64,000 nt of DNA, taken from the NCBI GenBank assembly GCA_024220505.1, contig JAKZZE010000024.1:854925-918924 (forward strand), read 5' to 3'. How positions within the stretch are numbered: the first letter of the stretch is position 1; each line of letters opens with the position of its first letter. The notes beneath the pieces were generated by a model that searched no databases, had not been told where the DNA came from, and worked only from the letters and a program-made list of their open reading frames with translations. Of this stretch, positions 43,901 through 57,351 are shown piece after piece. Origin of the DNA: Rhizopus arrhizus (taxonomy: Eukaryota > Mucoromycota > Mucoromycetes > Mucorales > Rhizopodaceae). Made by a program: the position numbers and the translations under genes.

Positions 43901-46900
43901 ATAAATGGTATAAACTGATTTTTACACATAGCCCACTATTTTGGTGCCTATGGCTAGGCTTATAGCTAAAATTTGGCTTATGGCTAAAGTTAAGCGGAGT
44001 GATAACCAACACTAAGTGCACCCTATTTGCTCTATAAATGGGATAAAGCCATTTTTACACATAGCCCACTATTTTTGTGCCTATGGCTATGCTTATAGCT
44101 ATAATTTGGCCTATGACTAAAGTTAAGGTTGGATCTCTGATTATTTGCATGGTTAAACCCCAAAATCCTGTGGTTGCCCGCTTAATTTTGGAGTTGTGGT
44201 TGGAGCACTTTTCTTGACGGTAACTAAAGTTAGAGTCACGGCTATAGCAAAAATATGAAATTCAGTGTTGGCCGGTTACGTTTCGGAGTAATAACGAACA
44301 CTAGGTGCACCCCATTTGCTCTATAAATGGTATAAACTGATTTTTACACATAGCCCACTATTTTGGTGCCTATGGCTAGGCTTATAGCTAAAATTTGGCT
44401 TATGGCTAAAGTTAAGCGGAGTGATAACCAACACTAAGTGCACCCTATTTGCTCTATAAATGGGATAAAGCCATTTTTACACATAGCCCACTATTTTTGT
44501 GCCTATGGCTATGCTTATAGCTATAATTTGGCCTATGACTAAAGTTAAGGTTGGATCTCTGATTATTTGCATGGTTAAACCCCAAAATCCTGTGGTTGCC
44601 CGCTTAATTTTGGAGTTGTGGTTGGAGCACTTTTCTTGACGGTAACTAAAGTTAGAGTCACGGCTATAGCAAAAATATGAAATTCAGTGTTGGCCGGTTA
44701 CGTTTCGGAGTAATAACGAACACTAGGTGCACCCCATTTGCTCTATAAATGGTATAAACTGATTTTTACACATAGCCCACTATTTTGGTGCCTATGGCTA
44801 GGCTTATAGCTAAAATTTGGCTTATGGCTAAAGTTAAGCGGAGTGATAACCAACACTAAGTGCACCCTATTTGCTCTATAAATGGGATAAAGCCATTTTT
44901 ACACATAGCCCACTATTTTTGTGCCTATGGCTATGCTTATAGCTATAATTTGGCCTATGACTAAAGTTAAGGTTGGATCTCTGATTATTTGCATGGTTAA
45001 ACCCCAAAATCCTGTGGTTGCCCGCTTAATTTTGGAGTTGTGGTTGGAGCACTTTTCTTGACGGTAACTAAAGTTAGAGTCACGGCTATAGCAAAAATAT
45101 GAAATTCAGTGTTGGCCGGTTACGTTTCGGAGTAATAACGAACACTAGGTGCACCCCATTTGCTCTATAAATGGTATAAACTGATTTTTACACATAGCCC
45201 ACTATTTTGGTGCCTATGGCTAGGCTTATAGCTAAAATTTGGCTTATGGCTAAAGTTAAGCGGAGTGATAACCAACACTAAGTGCACCCTATTTGCTCTA
45301 TAAATGGGATAAAGCCATTTTTACACATAGCCCACTATTTTTGTGCCTATGGCTATGCTTATAGCTATAATTTGGCCTATGACTAAAGTTAAGGTTGGAT
45401 CTCTGATTATTTGCATGGTTAAACCCCAAAATCCTGTGGTTGCCCGCTTAATTTTGGAGTTGTGGTTGGAGCACTTTTCTTGACGGTAACTAAAGTTAGA
45501 GTCACGGCTATAGCAAAAATATGAAATTCAGTGTTGGCCGGTTACGTTTCGGAGTAATAACGAACACTAGGTGCACCCCATTTGCTCTATAAATGGTATA
45601 AACTGATTTTTACACATAGCCCACTATTTTGGTGCCTATGGCTAGGCTTATAGCTAAAATTTGGCTTATGGCTAAAGTTAAGCGGAGTGATAACCAACAC
45701 TAAGTGCACCCTATTTGCTCTATAAATGGGATAAAGCCATTTTTACACATAGCCCACTATTTTTGTGCCTATGGCTATGCTTATAGCTATAATTTGGCCT
45801 ATGACTAAAGTTAAGGTTGGATCTCTGATTATTTGCATGGTTAAACCCCAAAATCCTGTGGTTGCCCGCTTAATTTTGGAGTTGTGGTTGGAGCACTTTT
45901 CTTGACGGTAACTAAAGTTAGAGTCACGGCTATAGCAAAAATATGAAATTCAGTGTTGGCCGGTTACGTTTCGGAGTAATAACGAACACTAGGTGCACCC
46001 CATTTGCTCTATAAATGGTATAAACTGATTTTTACACATAGCCCACTATTTTGGTGCCTATGGCTAGGCTTATAGCTAAAATTTGGCTTATGGCTAAAGT
46101 TAAGCGGAGTGATAACCAACACTAAGTGCACCCTATTTGCTCTATAAATGGGATAAAGCCATTTTTACACATAGCCCACTATTTTTGTGCCTATGGCTAT
46201 GCTTATAGCTATAATTTGGCCTATGACTAAAGTTAAGGTTGGATCTCTGATTATTTGCATGGTTAAACCCCAAAATCCTGTGGTTGCCCGCTTAATTTTG
46301 GAGTTGTGGTTGGAGCACTTTTCTTGACGGTAACTAAAGTTAGAGTCACGGCTATAGCAAAAATATGAAATTCAGTGTTGGCCGGTTACGTTTCGGAGTA
46401 ATAACGAACACTAGGTGCACCCCATTTGCTCTATAAATGGTATAAACTGATTTTTACACATAGCCCACTATTTTGGTGCCTATGGCTAGGCTTATAGCTA
46501 AAATTTGGCTTATGGCTAAAGTTAAGCGGAGTGATAACCAACACTAAGTGCACCCTATTTGCTCTATAAATGGGATAAAGCCATTTTTACACATAGCCCA
46601 CTATTTTTGTGCCTATGGCTATGCTTATAGCTATAATTTGGCCTATGACTAAAGTTAAGGTTGGATCTCTGATTATTTGCATGGTTAAACCCCAAAATCC
46701 TGTGGTTGCCCGCTTAATTTTGGAGTTGTGGTTGGAGCACTTTTCTTGACGGTAACTAAAGTTAGAGTCACGGCTATAGCAAAAATATGAAATTCAGTGT
46801 TGGCCGGTTACGTTTCGGAGTAATAACGAACACTAGGTGCACCCCATTTGCTCTATAAATGGTATAAACTGATTTTTACACATAGCCCACTATTTTGGTG

Positions 46901-49900
46901 CCTATGGCTAGGCTTATAGCTAAAATTTGGCTTATGGCTAAAGTTAAGCGGAGTGATAACCAACACTAAGTGCACCCTATTTGCTCTATAAATGGGATAA
47001 AGCCATTTTTACACATAGCCCACTATTTTTGTGCCTATGGCTATGCTTATAGCTATAATTTGGCCTATGACTAAAGTTAAGGTTGGATCTCTGATTATTT
47101 GCATGGTTAAACCCCAAAATCCTGTGGTTGCCCGCTTAATTTTGGAGTTGTGGTTGGAGCACTTTTCTTGACGGTAACTAAAGTTAGAGTCACGGCTATA
47201 GCAAAAATATGAAATTCAGTGTTGGCCGGTTACGTTTCGGAGTAATAACGAACACTAGGTGCACCCCATTTGCTCTATAAATGGTATAAACTGATTTTTA
47301 CACATAGCCCACTATTTTGGTGCCTATGGCTAGGCTTATAGCTAAAATTTGGCTTATGGCTAAAGTTAAGCGGAGTGATAACCAACACTAAGTGCACCCT
47401 ATTTGCTCTATAAATGGGATAAAGCCATTTTTACACATAGCCCACTATTTTTGTGCCTATGGCTATGCTTATAGCTATAATTTGGCCTATGACTAAAGTT
47501 AAGGTTGGATCTCTGATTATTTGCATGGTTAAACCCCAAAATCCTGTGGTTGCCCGCTTAATTTTGGAGTTGTGGTTGGAGCACTTTTCTTGACGGTAAC
47601 TAAAGTTAGAGTCACGGCTATAGCAAAAATATGAAATTCAGTGTTGGCCGGTTACGTTTCGGAGTAATAACGAACACTAGGTGCACCCCATTTGCTCTAT
47701 AAATGGTATAAACTGATTTTTACACATAGCCCACTATTTTGGTGCCTATGGCTAGGCTTATAGCTAAAATTTGGCTTATGGCTAAAGTTAAGCGGAGTGA
47801 TAACCAACACTAAGTGCACCCTATTTGCTCTATAAATGGGATAAAGCCATTTTTACACATAGCCCACTATTTTTGTGCCTATGGCTATGCTTATAGCTAT
47901 AATTTGGCCTATGACTAAAGTTAAGGTTGGATCTCTGATTATTTGCATGGTTAAACCCCAAAATCCTGTGGTTGCCCGCTTAATTTTGGAGTTGTGGTTG
48001 GAGCACTTTTCTTGACGGTAACTAAAGTTAGAGTCACGGCTATAGCAAAAATATGAAATTCAGTGTTGGCCGGTTACGTTTCGGAGTAATAACGAACACT
48101 AGGTGCACCCCATTTGCTCTATAAATGGTATAAACTGATTTTTACACATAGCCCACTATTTTGGTGCCTATGGCTAGGCTTATAGCTAAAATTTGGCTTA
48201 TGGCTAAAGTTAAGCGGAGTGATAACCAACACTAAGTGCACCCTATTTGCTCTATAAATGGGATAAAGCCATTTTTACACATAGCCCACTATTTTTGTGC
48301 CTATGGCTATGCTTATAGCTATAATTTGGCCTATGACTAAAGTTAAGGTTGGATCTCTGATTATTTGCATGGTTAAACCCCAAAATCCTGTGGTTGCCCG
48401 CTTAATTTTGGAGTTGTGGTTGGAGCACTTTTCTTGACGGTAACTAAAGTTAGAGTCACGGCTATAGCAAAAATATGAAATTCAGTGTTGGCCGGTTACG
48501 TTTCGGAGTAATAACGAACACTAGGTGCACCCCATTTGCTCTATAAATGGTATAAACTGATTTTTACACATAGCCCACTATTTTGGTGCCTATGGCTAGG
48601 CTTATAGCTAAAATTTGGCTTATGGCTAAAGTTAAGCGGAGTGATAACCAACACTAAGTGCACCCTATTTGCTCTATAAATGGGATAAAGCCATTTTTAC
48701 ACATAGCCCACTATTTTTGTGCCTATGGCTATGCTTATAGCTATAATTTGGCCTATGACTAAAGTTAAGGTTGGATCTCTGATTATTTGCATGGTTAAAC
48801 CCCAAAATCCTGTGGTTGCCCGCTTAATTTTGGAGTTGTGGTTGGAGCACTTTTCTTGACGGTAACTAAAGTTAGAGTCACGGCTATAGCAAAAATATGA
48901 AATTCAGTGTTGGCCGGTTACGTTTCGGAGTAATAACGAACACTAGGTGCACCCCATTTGCTCTATAAATGGTATAAACTGATTTTTACACATAGCCCAC
49001 TATTTTGGTGCCTATGGCTAGGCTTATAGCTAAAATTTGGCTTATGGCTAAAGTTAAGCGGAGTGATAACCAACACTAAGTGCACCCTATTTGCTCTATA
49101 AATGGGATAAAGCCATTTTTACACATAGCCCACTATTTTTGTGCCTATGGCTATGCTTATAGCTATAATTTGGCCTATGACTAAAGTTAAGGTTGGATCT
49201 CTGATTATTTGCATGGTTAAACCCCAAAATCCTGTGGTTGCCCGCTTAATTTTGGAGTTGTGGTTGGAGCACTTTTCTTGACGGTAACTAAAGTTAGAGT
49301 CACGGCTATAGCAAAAATATGAAATTCAGTGTTGGCCGGTTACGTTTCGGAGTAATAACGAACACTAGGTGCACCCCATTTGCTCTATAAATGGTATAAA
49401 CTGATTTTTACACATAGCCCACTATTTTGGTGCCTATGGCTAGGCTTATAGCTAAAATTTGGCTTATGGCTAAAGTTAAGCGGAGTGATAACCAACACTA
49501 AGTGCACCCTATTTGCTCTATAAATGGGATAAAGCCATTTTTACACATAGCCCACTATTTTTGTGCCTATGGCTATGCTTATAGCTATAATTTGGCCTAT
49601 GACTAAAGTTAAGGTTGGATCTCTGATTATTTGCATGGTTAAACCCCAAAATCCTGTGGTTGCCCGCTTAATTTTGGAGTTGTGGTTGGAGCACTTTTCT
49701 TGACGGTAACTAAAGTTAGAGTCACGGCTATAGCAAAAATATGAAATTCAGTGTTGGCCGGTTACGTTTCGGAGTAATAACGAACACTAGGTGCACCCCA
49801 TTTGCTCTATAAATGGTATAAACTGATTTTTACACATAGCCCACTATTTTGGTGCCTATGGCTAGGCTTATAGCTAAAATTTGGCTTATGGCTAAAGTTA

Positions 49901-52171
49901 AGCGGAGTGATAACCAACACTAAGTGCACCCTATTTGCTCTATAAATGGGATAAAGCCATTTTTACACATAGCCCACTATTTTTGTGCCTATGGCTATGC
50001 TTATAGCTATAATTTGGCCTATGACTAAAGTTAAGGTTGGATCTCTGATTATTTGCATGGTTAAACCCCAAAATCCTGTGGTTGCCCGCTTAATTTTGGA
50101 GTTGTGGTTGGAGCACTTTTCTTGACGGTAACTAAAGTTAGAGTCACGGCTATAGCAAAAATATGAAATTCAGTGTTGGCCGGTTACGTTTCGGAGTAAT
50201 AACGAACACTAGGTGCACCCCATTTGCTCTATAAATGGTATAAACTGATTTTTACACATAGCCCACTATTTTGGTGCCTATGGCTAGGCTTATAGCTAAA
50301 ATTTGGCTTATGGCTAAAGTTAAGCGGAGTGATAACCAACACTAAGTGCACCCTATTTGCTCTATAAATGGGATAAAGCCATTTTTACACATAGCCCACT
50401 ATTTTTGTGCCTATGGCTATGCTTATAGCTATAATTTGGCCTATGACTAAAGTTAAGGTTGGATCTCTGATTATTTGCATGGTTAAACCCCAAAATCCTG
50501 TGGTTGCCCGCTTAATTTTGGAGTTGTGGTTGGAGCACTTTTCTTGACGGTAACTAAAGTTAGAGTCACGGCTATAGCAAAAATATGAAATTCAGTGTTG
50601 GCCGGTTACGTTTCGGAGTAATAACGAACACTAGGTGCACCCCATTTGCTCTATAAATGGTATAAACTGATTTTTACACATAGCCCACTATTTTGGTGCC
50701 TATGGCTAGGCTTATAGCTAAAATTTGGCTTATGGCTAAAGTTAAGCGGAGTGATAACCAACACTAAGTGCACCCTATTTGCTCTATAAATGGGATAAAG
50801 CCATTTTTACACATAGCCCACTATTTTTGTGCCTATGGCTATGCTTATAGCTATAATTTGGCCTATGACTAAAGTTAAGGTTGGATCTCTGATTATTTGC
50901 ATGGTTAAACCCCAAAATCCTGTGGTTGCCCGCTTAATTTTGGAGTTGTGGTTGGAGCACTTTTCTTGACGGTAACTAAAGTTAGAGTCACGGCTATAGC
51001 AAAAATATGAAATTCAGTGTTGGCCGGTTACGTTTCGGAGTAATAACGAACACTAGGTGCACCCCATTTGCTCTATAAATGGTATAAACTGATTTTTACA
51101 CATAGCCCACTATTTTGGTGCCTATGGCTAGGCTTATAGCTAAAATTTGGCTTATGGCTAAAGTTAAGCGGAGTGATAACCAACACTAAGTGCACCCTAT
51201 TTGCTCTATAAATGGGATAAAGCCATTTTTACACATAGCCCACTATTTTTGTGCCTATGGCTATGCTTATAGCTATAATTTGGCCTATGACTAAAGTTAA
51301 GGTTGGATCTCTGATTATTTGCATGGTTAAACCCCAAAATCCTGTGGTTGCCCGCTTAATTTTGGAGTTGTGGTTGGAGCACTTTTCTTGACGGTAACTA
51401 AAGTTAGAGTCACGGCTATAGCAAAAATATGAAATTCAGTGTTGGCCGGTTACGTTTCGGAGTAATAACGAACACTAGGTGCACCCCATTTGCTCTATAA
51501 ATGGTATAAACTGATTTTTACACATAGCCCACTATTTTGGTGCCTATGGCTAGGCTTATAGCTAAAATTTGGCTTATGGCTAAAGTTAAGCGGAGTGATA
51601 ACCAACACTAAGTGCACCCTATTTGCTCTATAAATGGGATAAAGCCATTTTTACACATAGCCCACTATTTTTGTGCCTATGGCTATGCTTATAGCTATAA
51701 TTTGGCCTATGACTAAAGTTAAGGTTGGATCTCTGATTATTTGCATGGTTAAACCCCAAAATCCTGTGGTTGCCCGCTTAATTTTGGAGTTGTGGTTGGA
51801 GCACTTTTCTTGACGGTAACTAAAGTTAGAGTCACGGCTATAGCAAAAATATGAAATTCAGTGTTGGCCGGTTACGTTTCGGAGTAATAACGAACACTAG
51901 GTGCACCCCATTTGCTCTATAAATGGTATAAACTGATTTTTACACATAGCCCACTATTTTGGTGCCTATGGCTAGGCTTATAGCTAAAATTTGGCTTATG
52001 GCTAAAGTTAAGCGGAGTGATAACCAACACTAAGTGCACCCTATTTGCTCTATAAATGGGATAAAGCCATTTTTACACATAGCCCACTATTTTTGTGCCT
52101 ATGGCTATGCTTATAGCTATAATTTGGCCTATGACTAAAGTTAAGGTTGGATCTCTGATTATTTGCATGGT
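37915..52171. repeat. Satellite array, about 34 units of 422 bp
   Basis: Tandem array of 14.26 kb. The landmark ACCCCAAAAT falls at 38270, then at about 420-422-bp steps to 43736, 44157, and then every 422 bp to 51753. Each unit contains two related sub-blocks of about 134 bp (starting CGGAGTAATAACGAACACTA and CGGAGTGATAACCAACACTA), each with CTCTATAAATGG and CACATAGCCCACTATTTT, plus a unique block of about 154 bp with CCTGTGGTTGCCCGC and GAGTTGTGGTTGG. The first 13 intervals carry many single-base indels (net -20 bp). The last 18 are length-identical and look sequence-identical. No coding role: the short frames inside are satellite noise. Confidence 0.97.
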
Positions 52172-52750
52172 TTGAAACTGCAGTTGTGGTTGTGGTTTTG
52201 TAAGAGGTCTTTGTGGCTTTCTGTCCAGTTTATTATCTGCAGATGGTAACTTTATGTATTTTTGAAAATGTGTACGAATAGGTTTGTATCAATTACGTTT
52301 TGTATTTGTGTAGTCGATTGTTTGTTCCAAAGCCTTGATAGATTTTTGCAGTGAACGGCATTATTAGAGGGCCAAAAATGTTTATAGACCGTGTCCAATA
52401 TAGTAGGTGACAAATTTGAGGATAGTGTTAAGCATTGAAATTGGTCACTGGAATTATGACGTCATTCGTCAGCTAGTAGCGCCTTACTAATCATCAGTAT
52501 CCTGTCCGGTTACTACTTTTTTGGATCAACCGTTGAACTTCCTTTTCTTTTATTGAATTTATGTTGTGATGCTATCGGCGTTATGAAACGAAAAAATTTT
52601 GTCGTTTGATTAGTATTATTGTGCGGTGCGTATTCATGCTTTAAAATATGTATCTTCCGTTACAGTCGGTCATTTTTGGGAAACTGTATTGCAATCAATT
52701 GTTAAAGGATTGACATTTTAGCTCTGAAGGCAAGGTTTGTAAACTACAAC
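52172..52750. other. Right junction of the satellite array and unannotated flank
   Basis: The array stops at TTGCATGGTTT. Twelve bases later a short (TTGTGG)2 tract appears (GTTGTGGTTGTGGTTTTG, 52183-52200). The rest is AT-rich with no recognisable gene. Confidence 0.7.
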
Positions 52751-53050
52751 GCGTTTTAAATATAAGAAGAGGATACTGAAGAGTCGAAGGGACCGAACAA
52801 TAGTTCTAAAGTCGAATACTTTTATTAAAAAAAGATTTCAAGGCTATTTGTATTAATTGAGCAAGACCTGAGATTAGATGACAAAGAATAGTTACGACCG
52901 ATATGATTTGACATGTATACGAAAAATTTTATAAACTGATGTCAATAAACAACTGTTGAGATGAAAGTGAAGCTTGGCTGTTTAGGGCAGTGAGGATTAT
53001 CAGAATCTATTCTTATTCAAACTCATTTGTAAAATATTCTGTCGAGAATA
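52750..53050. repeat. Dispersed repeat, copy 1 (possible LTR relic)
   Basis: About 300 bp matching 56490-56790 in the same orientation, with over 200 bp nearly identical (from GAATACTTTTATTAAAAAAA to CTTATTCAAACTCATTTGTA). It contains AATAAA-like and AGGCTATTTGTATT motifs like those of the LTRs in this window. The 3.5 kb between the copies has no retroelement ORF. Confidence 0.75.
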
Positions 53051-54060
53051 TTAAGACTATATCCTATTGACGTATGTGTCAAGCCGCAAAATTAGAAGAC
53101 TAAAAAATTTGACGAAATGTTGAAAGACCTGTCCTTATTTAATACTGATGCATCTACTTTTTGCATCCTTTTCATGGCGTCTCAATTAAGTCCCTTTCAA
53201 TAGACTTTAATTAATTATAGATGTGGATTTAGTATGAATAAACTTTGATCTTACTGTTTTAATCGCAAGATTAAATAAAAAATTAAACAAAAAAACAATA
53301 GCAGCAATATAAAATTAAAATCCTTCTTTATTGCAGATTTCTTTATATTGCGAAAAGGCCTCGCTTTATGGATAAAAAGTTGGCATCTATTTATATTCTT
53401 TGTGAGCGTAGATATAAAAGATATAGACTCGGTCACGATGTCGTGCTGAAGAACCAATGATTAAGCTAAAGCTTGTCGATATTCTAATATATGCATCTGA
53501 AATTGAACAATAAAAATAATAACCAGTCCATTATTTTTGATCTAATTACTTTTGGGGTTGACAATTGATTAGACTCTCTAGGATGACAGATATTGATTTT
53601 ATTGTTCTAAATTTGGAAAAGTGTGGAATTGTTCAATAATAGTTTAATCTTTTTGTGTATCGTTATTTATTTTAATACAACTGATATCATATAGAAAATA
53701 ACTATGTTTACAACACTTACGACTTGTTCCTGGTTATGCAAGTGGACTGTTTATAATTATTTCTTAAGTAGATCTATTTTTCATTTATGTCTCATTGCAT
53801 CAGGAGCTATATTAGAACAGCTTGTAGTGAGTTAAAGGAGTAGAACTAGTCATGACCGAGTAATAGGGAAAAGGCTGTAAGAAACCCTTGGGAAAGAATT
53901 CACTGTTTTAGGTTCTTAAAACTTGAAGATAAGACATAGCTAAAGTATGCTAGAATAGAACAATATGTCAAAAAATGACGAACCAAAAGCTTTTTGCGAT
54001 TGCTTTATTTAAAAAAAGTTAATAATAGGAAGATAACCTGTGGGCCTAGGTTTAGACCAT
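53051..54060. other. AT-rich non-coding stretch
   Basis: No credible gene, RNA or repeat identified. Short frames only. Confidence 0.55.
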
Positions 54061-54064
54061 CTGA

Positions 54065-54490
54065 CGCATGTAAGAGAACGTAACAAAACAGTTTCTTCTG
54101 GAAAAGATGAAACCAAAAAAACTGGGAGTAGTAAAAGAATAGCTATTAAGTCTCCTTATTCAAATGAAAACATTAACCTAACGAAGAGTCTTTATAAATG
54201 TACACATGCTGTTACATTATAATTAATAGATACGTGTTTCTTCTAAAAGTAATAAAAGTATAAAGAAGCTTTGTTCACCTTTTGCTCGAAGACAGTTAAA
54301 ATAAACGGATACAAGCACACCGTTTTAATTTTCAAGTAAACTGATTGTTTTATTAATTTTTACTGGAACAATGAAAAATAACAACATATGTAAAGGCCTC
54401 TATTGGTCTATGACTTACTTTATGCTCACAAATGGATGTGATTTACCACCAACCATTAGAGATGATATCAATGTCAGCATTCTTTACCAA
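54065..54490. repeat. Dispersed repeat copy, related to 27585-28095
   Basis: Shares ordered blocks with 27585-28095 (GAACGTAACAAAA, CCTTATTCAAATGAAAACA, ATAAAGAAGCTTTG, TTTTCAAGTAAA, TAGAGATG) but lacks its A-rich expansion and GCCATTA tract. Diverged, same orientation. Small frames inside (60-66 codons) are not supported as genes. Confidence 0.6.
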
Positions 54491-55268
54491 AAGCAAACTT
54501 TCTTTCTGAAAGATAAGTTTTTATACTATATATATTTTATTCTTGTTCCGATATTACCTATATATGTGTAGCATTTACTCAAATTCGTTGTTTCTTTTCC
54601 CATCGCGTATAAGATTTCGCAAAATTTAAGACCTCCTACCATTTTGAAACATAATTAGTTGTTTCATCTCAATGTTTTAGAAGAATATATTTACTTATAT
54701 AGTACTTCATAAGCTCTTGCATATACGTGTCGAAGCCAACATGAATGATTTAGAACAAATTTAGCATGTTGACAACTACTTTTCTGCTAAAAACTAGCAG
54801 AGCGGCTCTATTGTTAAATTGATTTAAACTCAGAAATTAGAAGTTTGAGCAAAACTTTGAATATCTTCGCGAAAACTTTTTTGATTTTTGCAAAAATTAT
54901 ACCGGCAAAAAGCTAATTTTTTTCTACATCTTTGGTGCAAGTTTCATGCATATCACGTGCATAGCCGTGGAGATAAATGCAATTTTGTTAATCTGTCTAT
55001 GGACCGACGAAATTACTACAAAATAAATAATCAATATTCGGCAATGCTTTATCGGCACATGTAACAGGCGAAGCTAAATTTAAAGTGTTCTAAGCAATAA
55101 AATTATGAGTTTCGCCAAGCCGTCGTTAAACAAATGCTTCTTCGCTCCAATTTTAATAATGAATTAGAATTTTACCTTTTCTTCGTAAAAAGGAAGGCAG
55201 ATAGGATGTTAAACTAGGGGTTATCTCTGTTGATTGCAGATCATAAACAAGCCGGATATTTTACATTA

Positions 55269-55598
55269 CTATCTACCGCGGTCAATCGCCTCGCTTGAAG
55301 CCGGACAACTTCTATAGTATCCATCAATGGCATACCTAGAAATATTTTTAGTTTGGTGGGAAGGAAAATATACAGAGTTACTATGAGAAGAGTGAAGGAG
55401 CAATAACCAAGCATCTAAAGCTCTCATACAGAGCATAACGTAATGGCCATCTGTCAACTCATTTTGTGATAAGGATTGCCTGATATATGGTGAAAGTTGG
55501 GTTGGCCCTCCTATTAGGAGATGTGTCTGTGCTTCTAGGCTTGGACTTGGGGCTTTCTTGTCTTCGAAATTAAGTAGCGCATGTCTCAGTATAGGCAA
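55269..55598 (-). pseudogene. Possible gene fragment, unrecognised
   Basis: 109-codon frame with ordinary amino-acid composition (for example TDGHYVMLCMRALDAWLLLL and GGPTQLSPYIRQSLSQNEL), unlike the Lys/Phe/Asn-rich noise frames around it. The local sequence is less AT-rich than its flanks. No domain recognised. The segment could be an exon relic of a transposon or host gene, but no splice partners were found nearby. Confidence 0.3.
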
Positions 55599-56489
55599 CT
55601 TTATGCTTTTTCAATTGCATAGTACGATGCAAACCTAAATGATGTAAAACTTAACAGCTAGGAAATTAAACACGTATGTGTAGACTTATTAATAAACGCT
55701 TTTGGGACTGATTGAACCTGTTAAATATTTAAACCCTGACAAGTACATCAACTTAATAACTGAAAAAAGACATTCGAAGGTTGGAACATATAGGGAAAAC
55801 AGTGTATATATGTTAGTTATTATCTTCATGGCATACCAAGGAACGATGATAGGCATGTATTTTTGTCAAGTAGATGCTTAAAGCATAAAGAATATAGTAC
55901 GTAAACAATAAGAGCACAATAAGGATTCCAAGTGCTGAATGGGTTTATCAAAAATCGACTTTGAGGTTATTTCTCGTAGTCCGAGTAATCAAAAAATTAG
56001 ACAACATGAGAAATCTACAATAAACGCGATTTAGCGCATGTAAATATCAGCATTGGCTAAATTTGCGAGGATACTGTTGCTCTCAGGGTCAAACTTTACG
56101 GTCAAGATTAGCAGTTGTCTAATAGTATACTTTTGATGCAAAATAGTATTTCCATCAACATAAATTTTGATGTAACGATAAAGAATAGCTTATAATATTT
56201 AGCAAACAAAAAATGGCAAGGGATTTTGAAGTTGCATTTGATTACATACATAATGAAAAATGAGCATAGTTTTAGTCAAGTATGCTATGTGATCTTCCAT
56301 AATGTCTTTTGACAACTTAAATATATCCATATAGCCATTGGTAATACTTTAGGCTAGTTGAAAGCCAAATCATTAAATTTTCATACTCATCTCTTTCAAC
56401 TCTCGGAGTTGATACACGGAAACTTGGCTGCAGTAGGACATACAACCAGAAAGATATGCTGTGGGACTTTACGCCGATAGGTAGTAAAG
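55599..56489. other. AT-rich non-coding stretch
   Basis: Nothing recognisable on either strand. Confidence 0.55.
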
Positions 56490-56790
56490 TGTTTTAAGTA
56501 TAAAAATAGGACAAAGAAGAACAAACGAGACCAAACGATAGTTATAACGTGGAATACTTTTATTAAAAAAAGATTTCAAGGCTATTTATATTAGTTGAGC
56601 AAGACCTGAGATTAGATGACAAAGAGTAGTTACGACCGATATGATTTGACATGTATACGAAAAATTTTATAAACTGATGTTAATAAACAACTGTTGAGAT
56701 GAAAGTGAAGCTTGGCTGTTTAGGGCAGTGAGAATTATCAGGATCTATTCTTATTCAAACTCATTTGTAAAGATTTAGTCCAGAATGATA
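56490..56790. repeat. Dispersed repeat, copy 2 (possible LTR relic)
   Basis: Partner of 52750-53050, same orientation, with scattered substitutions. It is followed by about 550 bp without recognisable features before the 3' end of the seven-exon gene. Confidence 0.75.
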
Positions 56791-57351
56791 AGACTGTATC
56801 TTATTGACATGTCAAAACATGATAGTTAGCATAGATCTTTTGCTCTGACAAAAAATATTCATATTGTAAAAAGGACGGTTATACTTGTTCATCTTCTGGC
56901 ATCGTATAGAAGTAACTACGTTCATAACAGCTACTCCCAAAACAAAAGGATATTGCATTGTCAAAAATTTGATGAAATTTATAATTTTATATAATGCGAA
57001 GTAGCACAGTTCCCTATATGTCTGATATAAGTGCCCGCTTTATAAAAGCTCATACCAGAACCATCCTATTTGTATGAATACTGTATCAGTAATGCAACAT
57101 AGTAGTAGGTATGAATGTCCAGTGAATCTTCAGGCAAACAGCAATTTTACCTAAAAAAGTTAACAAGGCCCTTCTTTGGATAATATATTATGCTGGTATT
57201 ACGACGGTTAGCGAGATATTTCTTCAACTTAAACAATCGCCGTAAAATAAACAGATAATTAAAGTTTTTTAGAAAGGAATAGTACATTTTAAAGGATGTT
57301 TATTTTTTTGCATATTGTACATAAAAAGACATAATATAAATAAATAAAAAG

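Noticed and set aside
37915..52171. CRISPR-like array
   Set aside because: The 422-bp period has no short repeat with unique spacers, and the setting is eukaryotic.
37915..52171. Centromere
   Set aside because: A satellite alone does not show it. TTGTGG tracts and position favour subtelomeric DNA; ChIP data would be needed.
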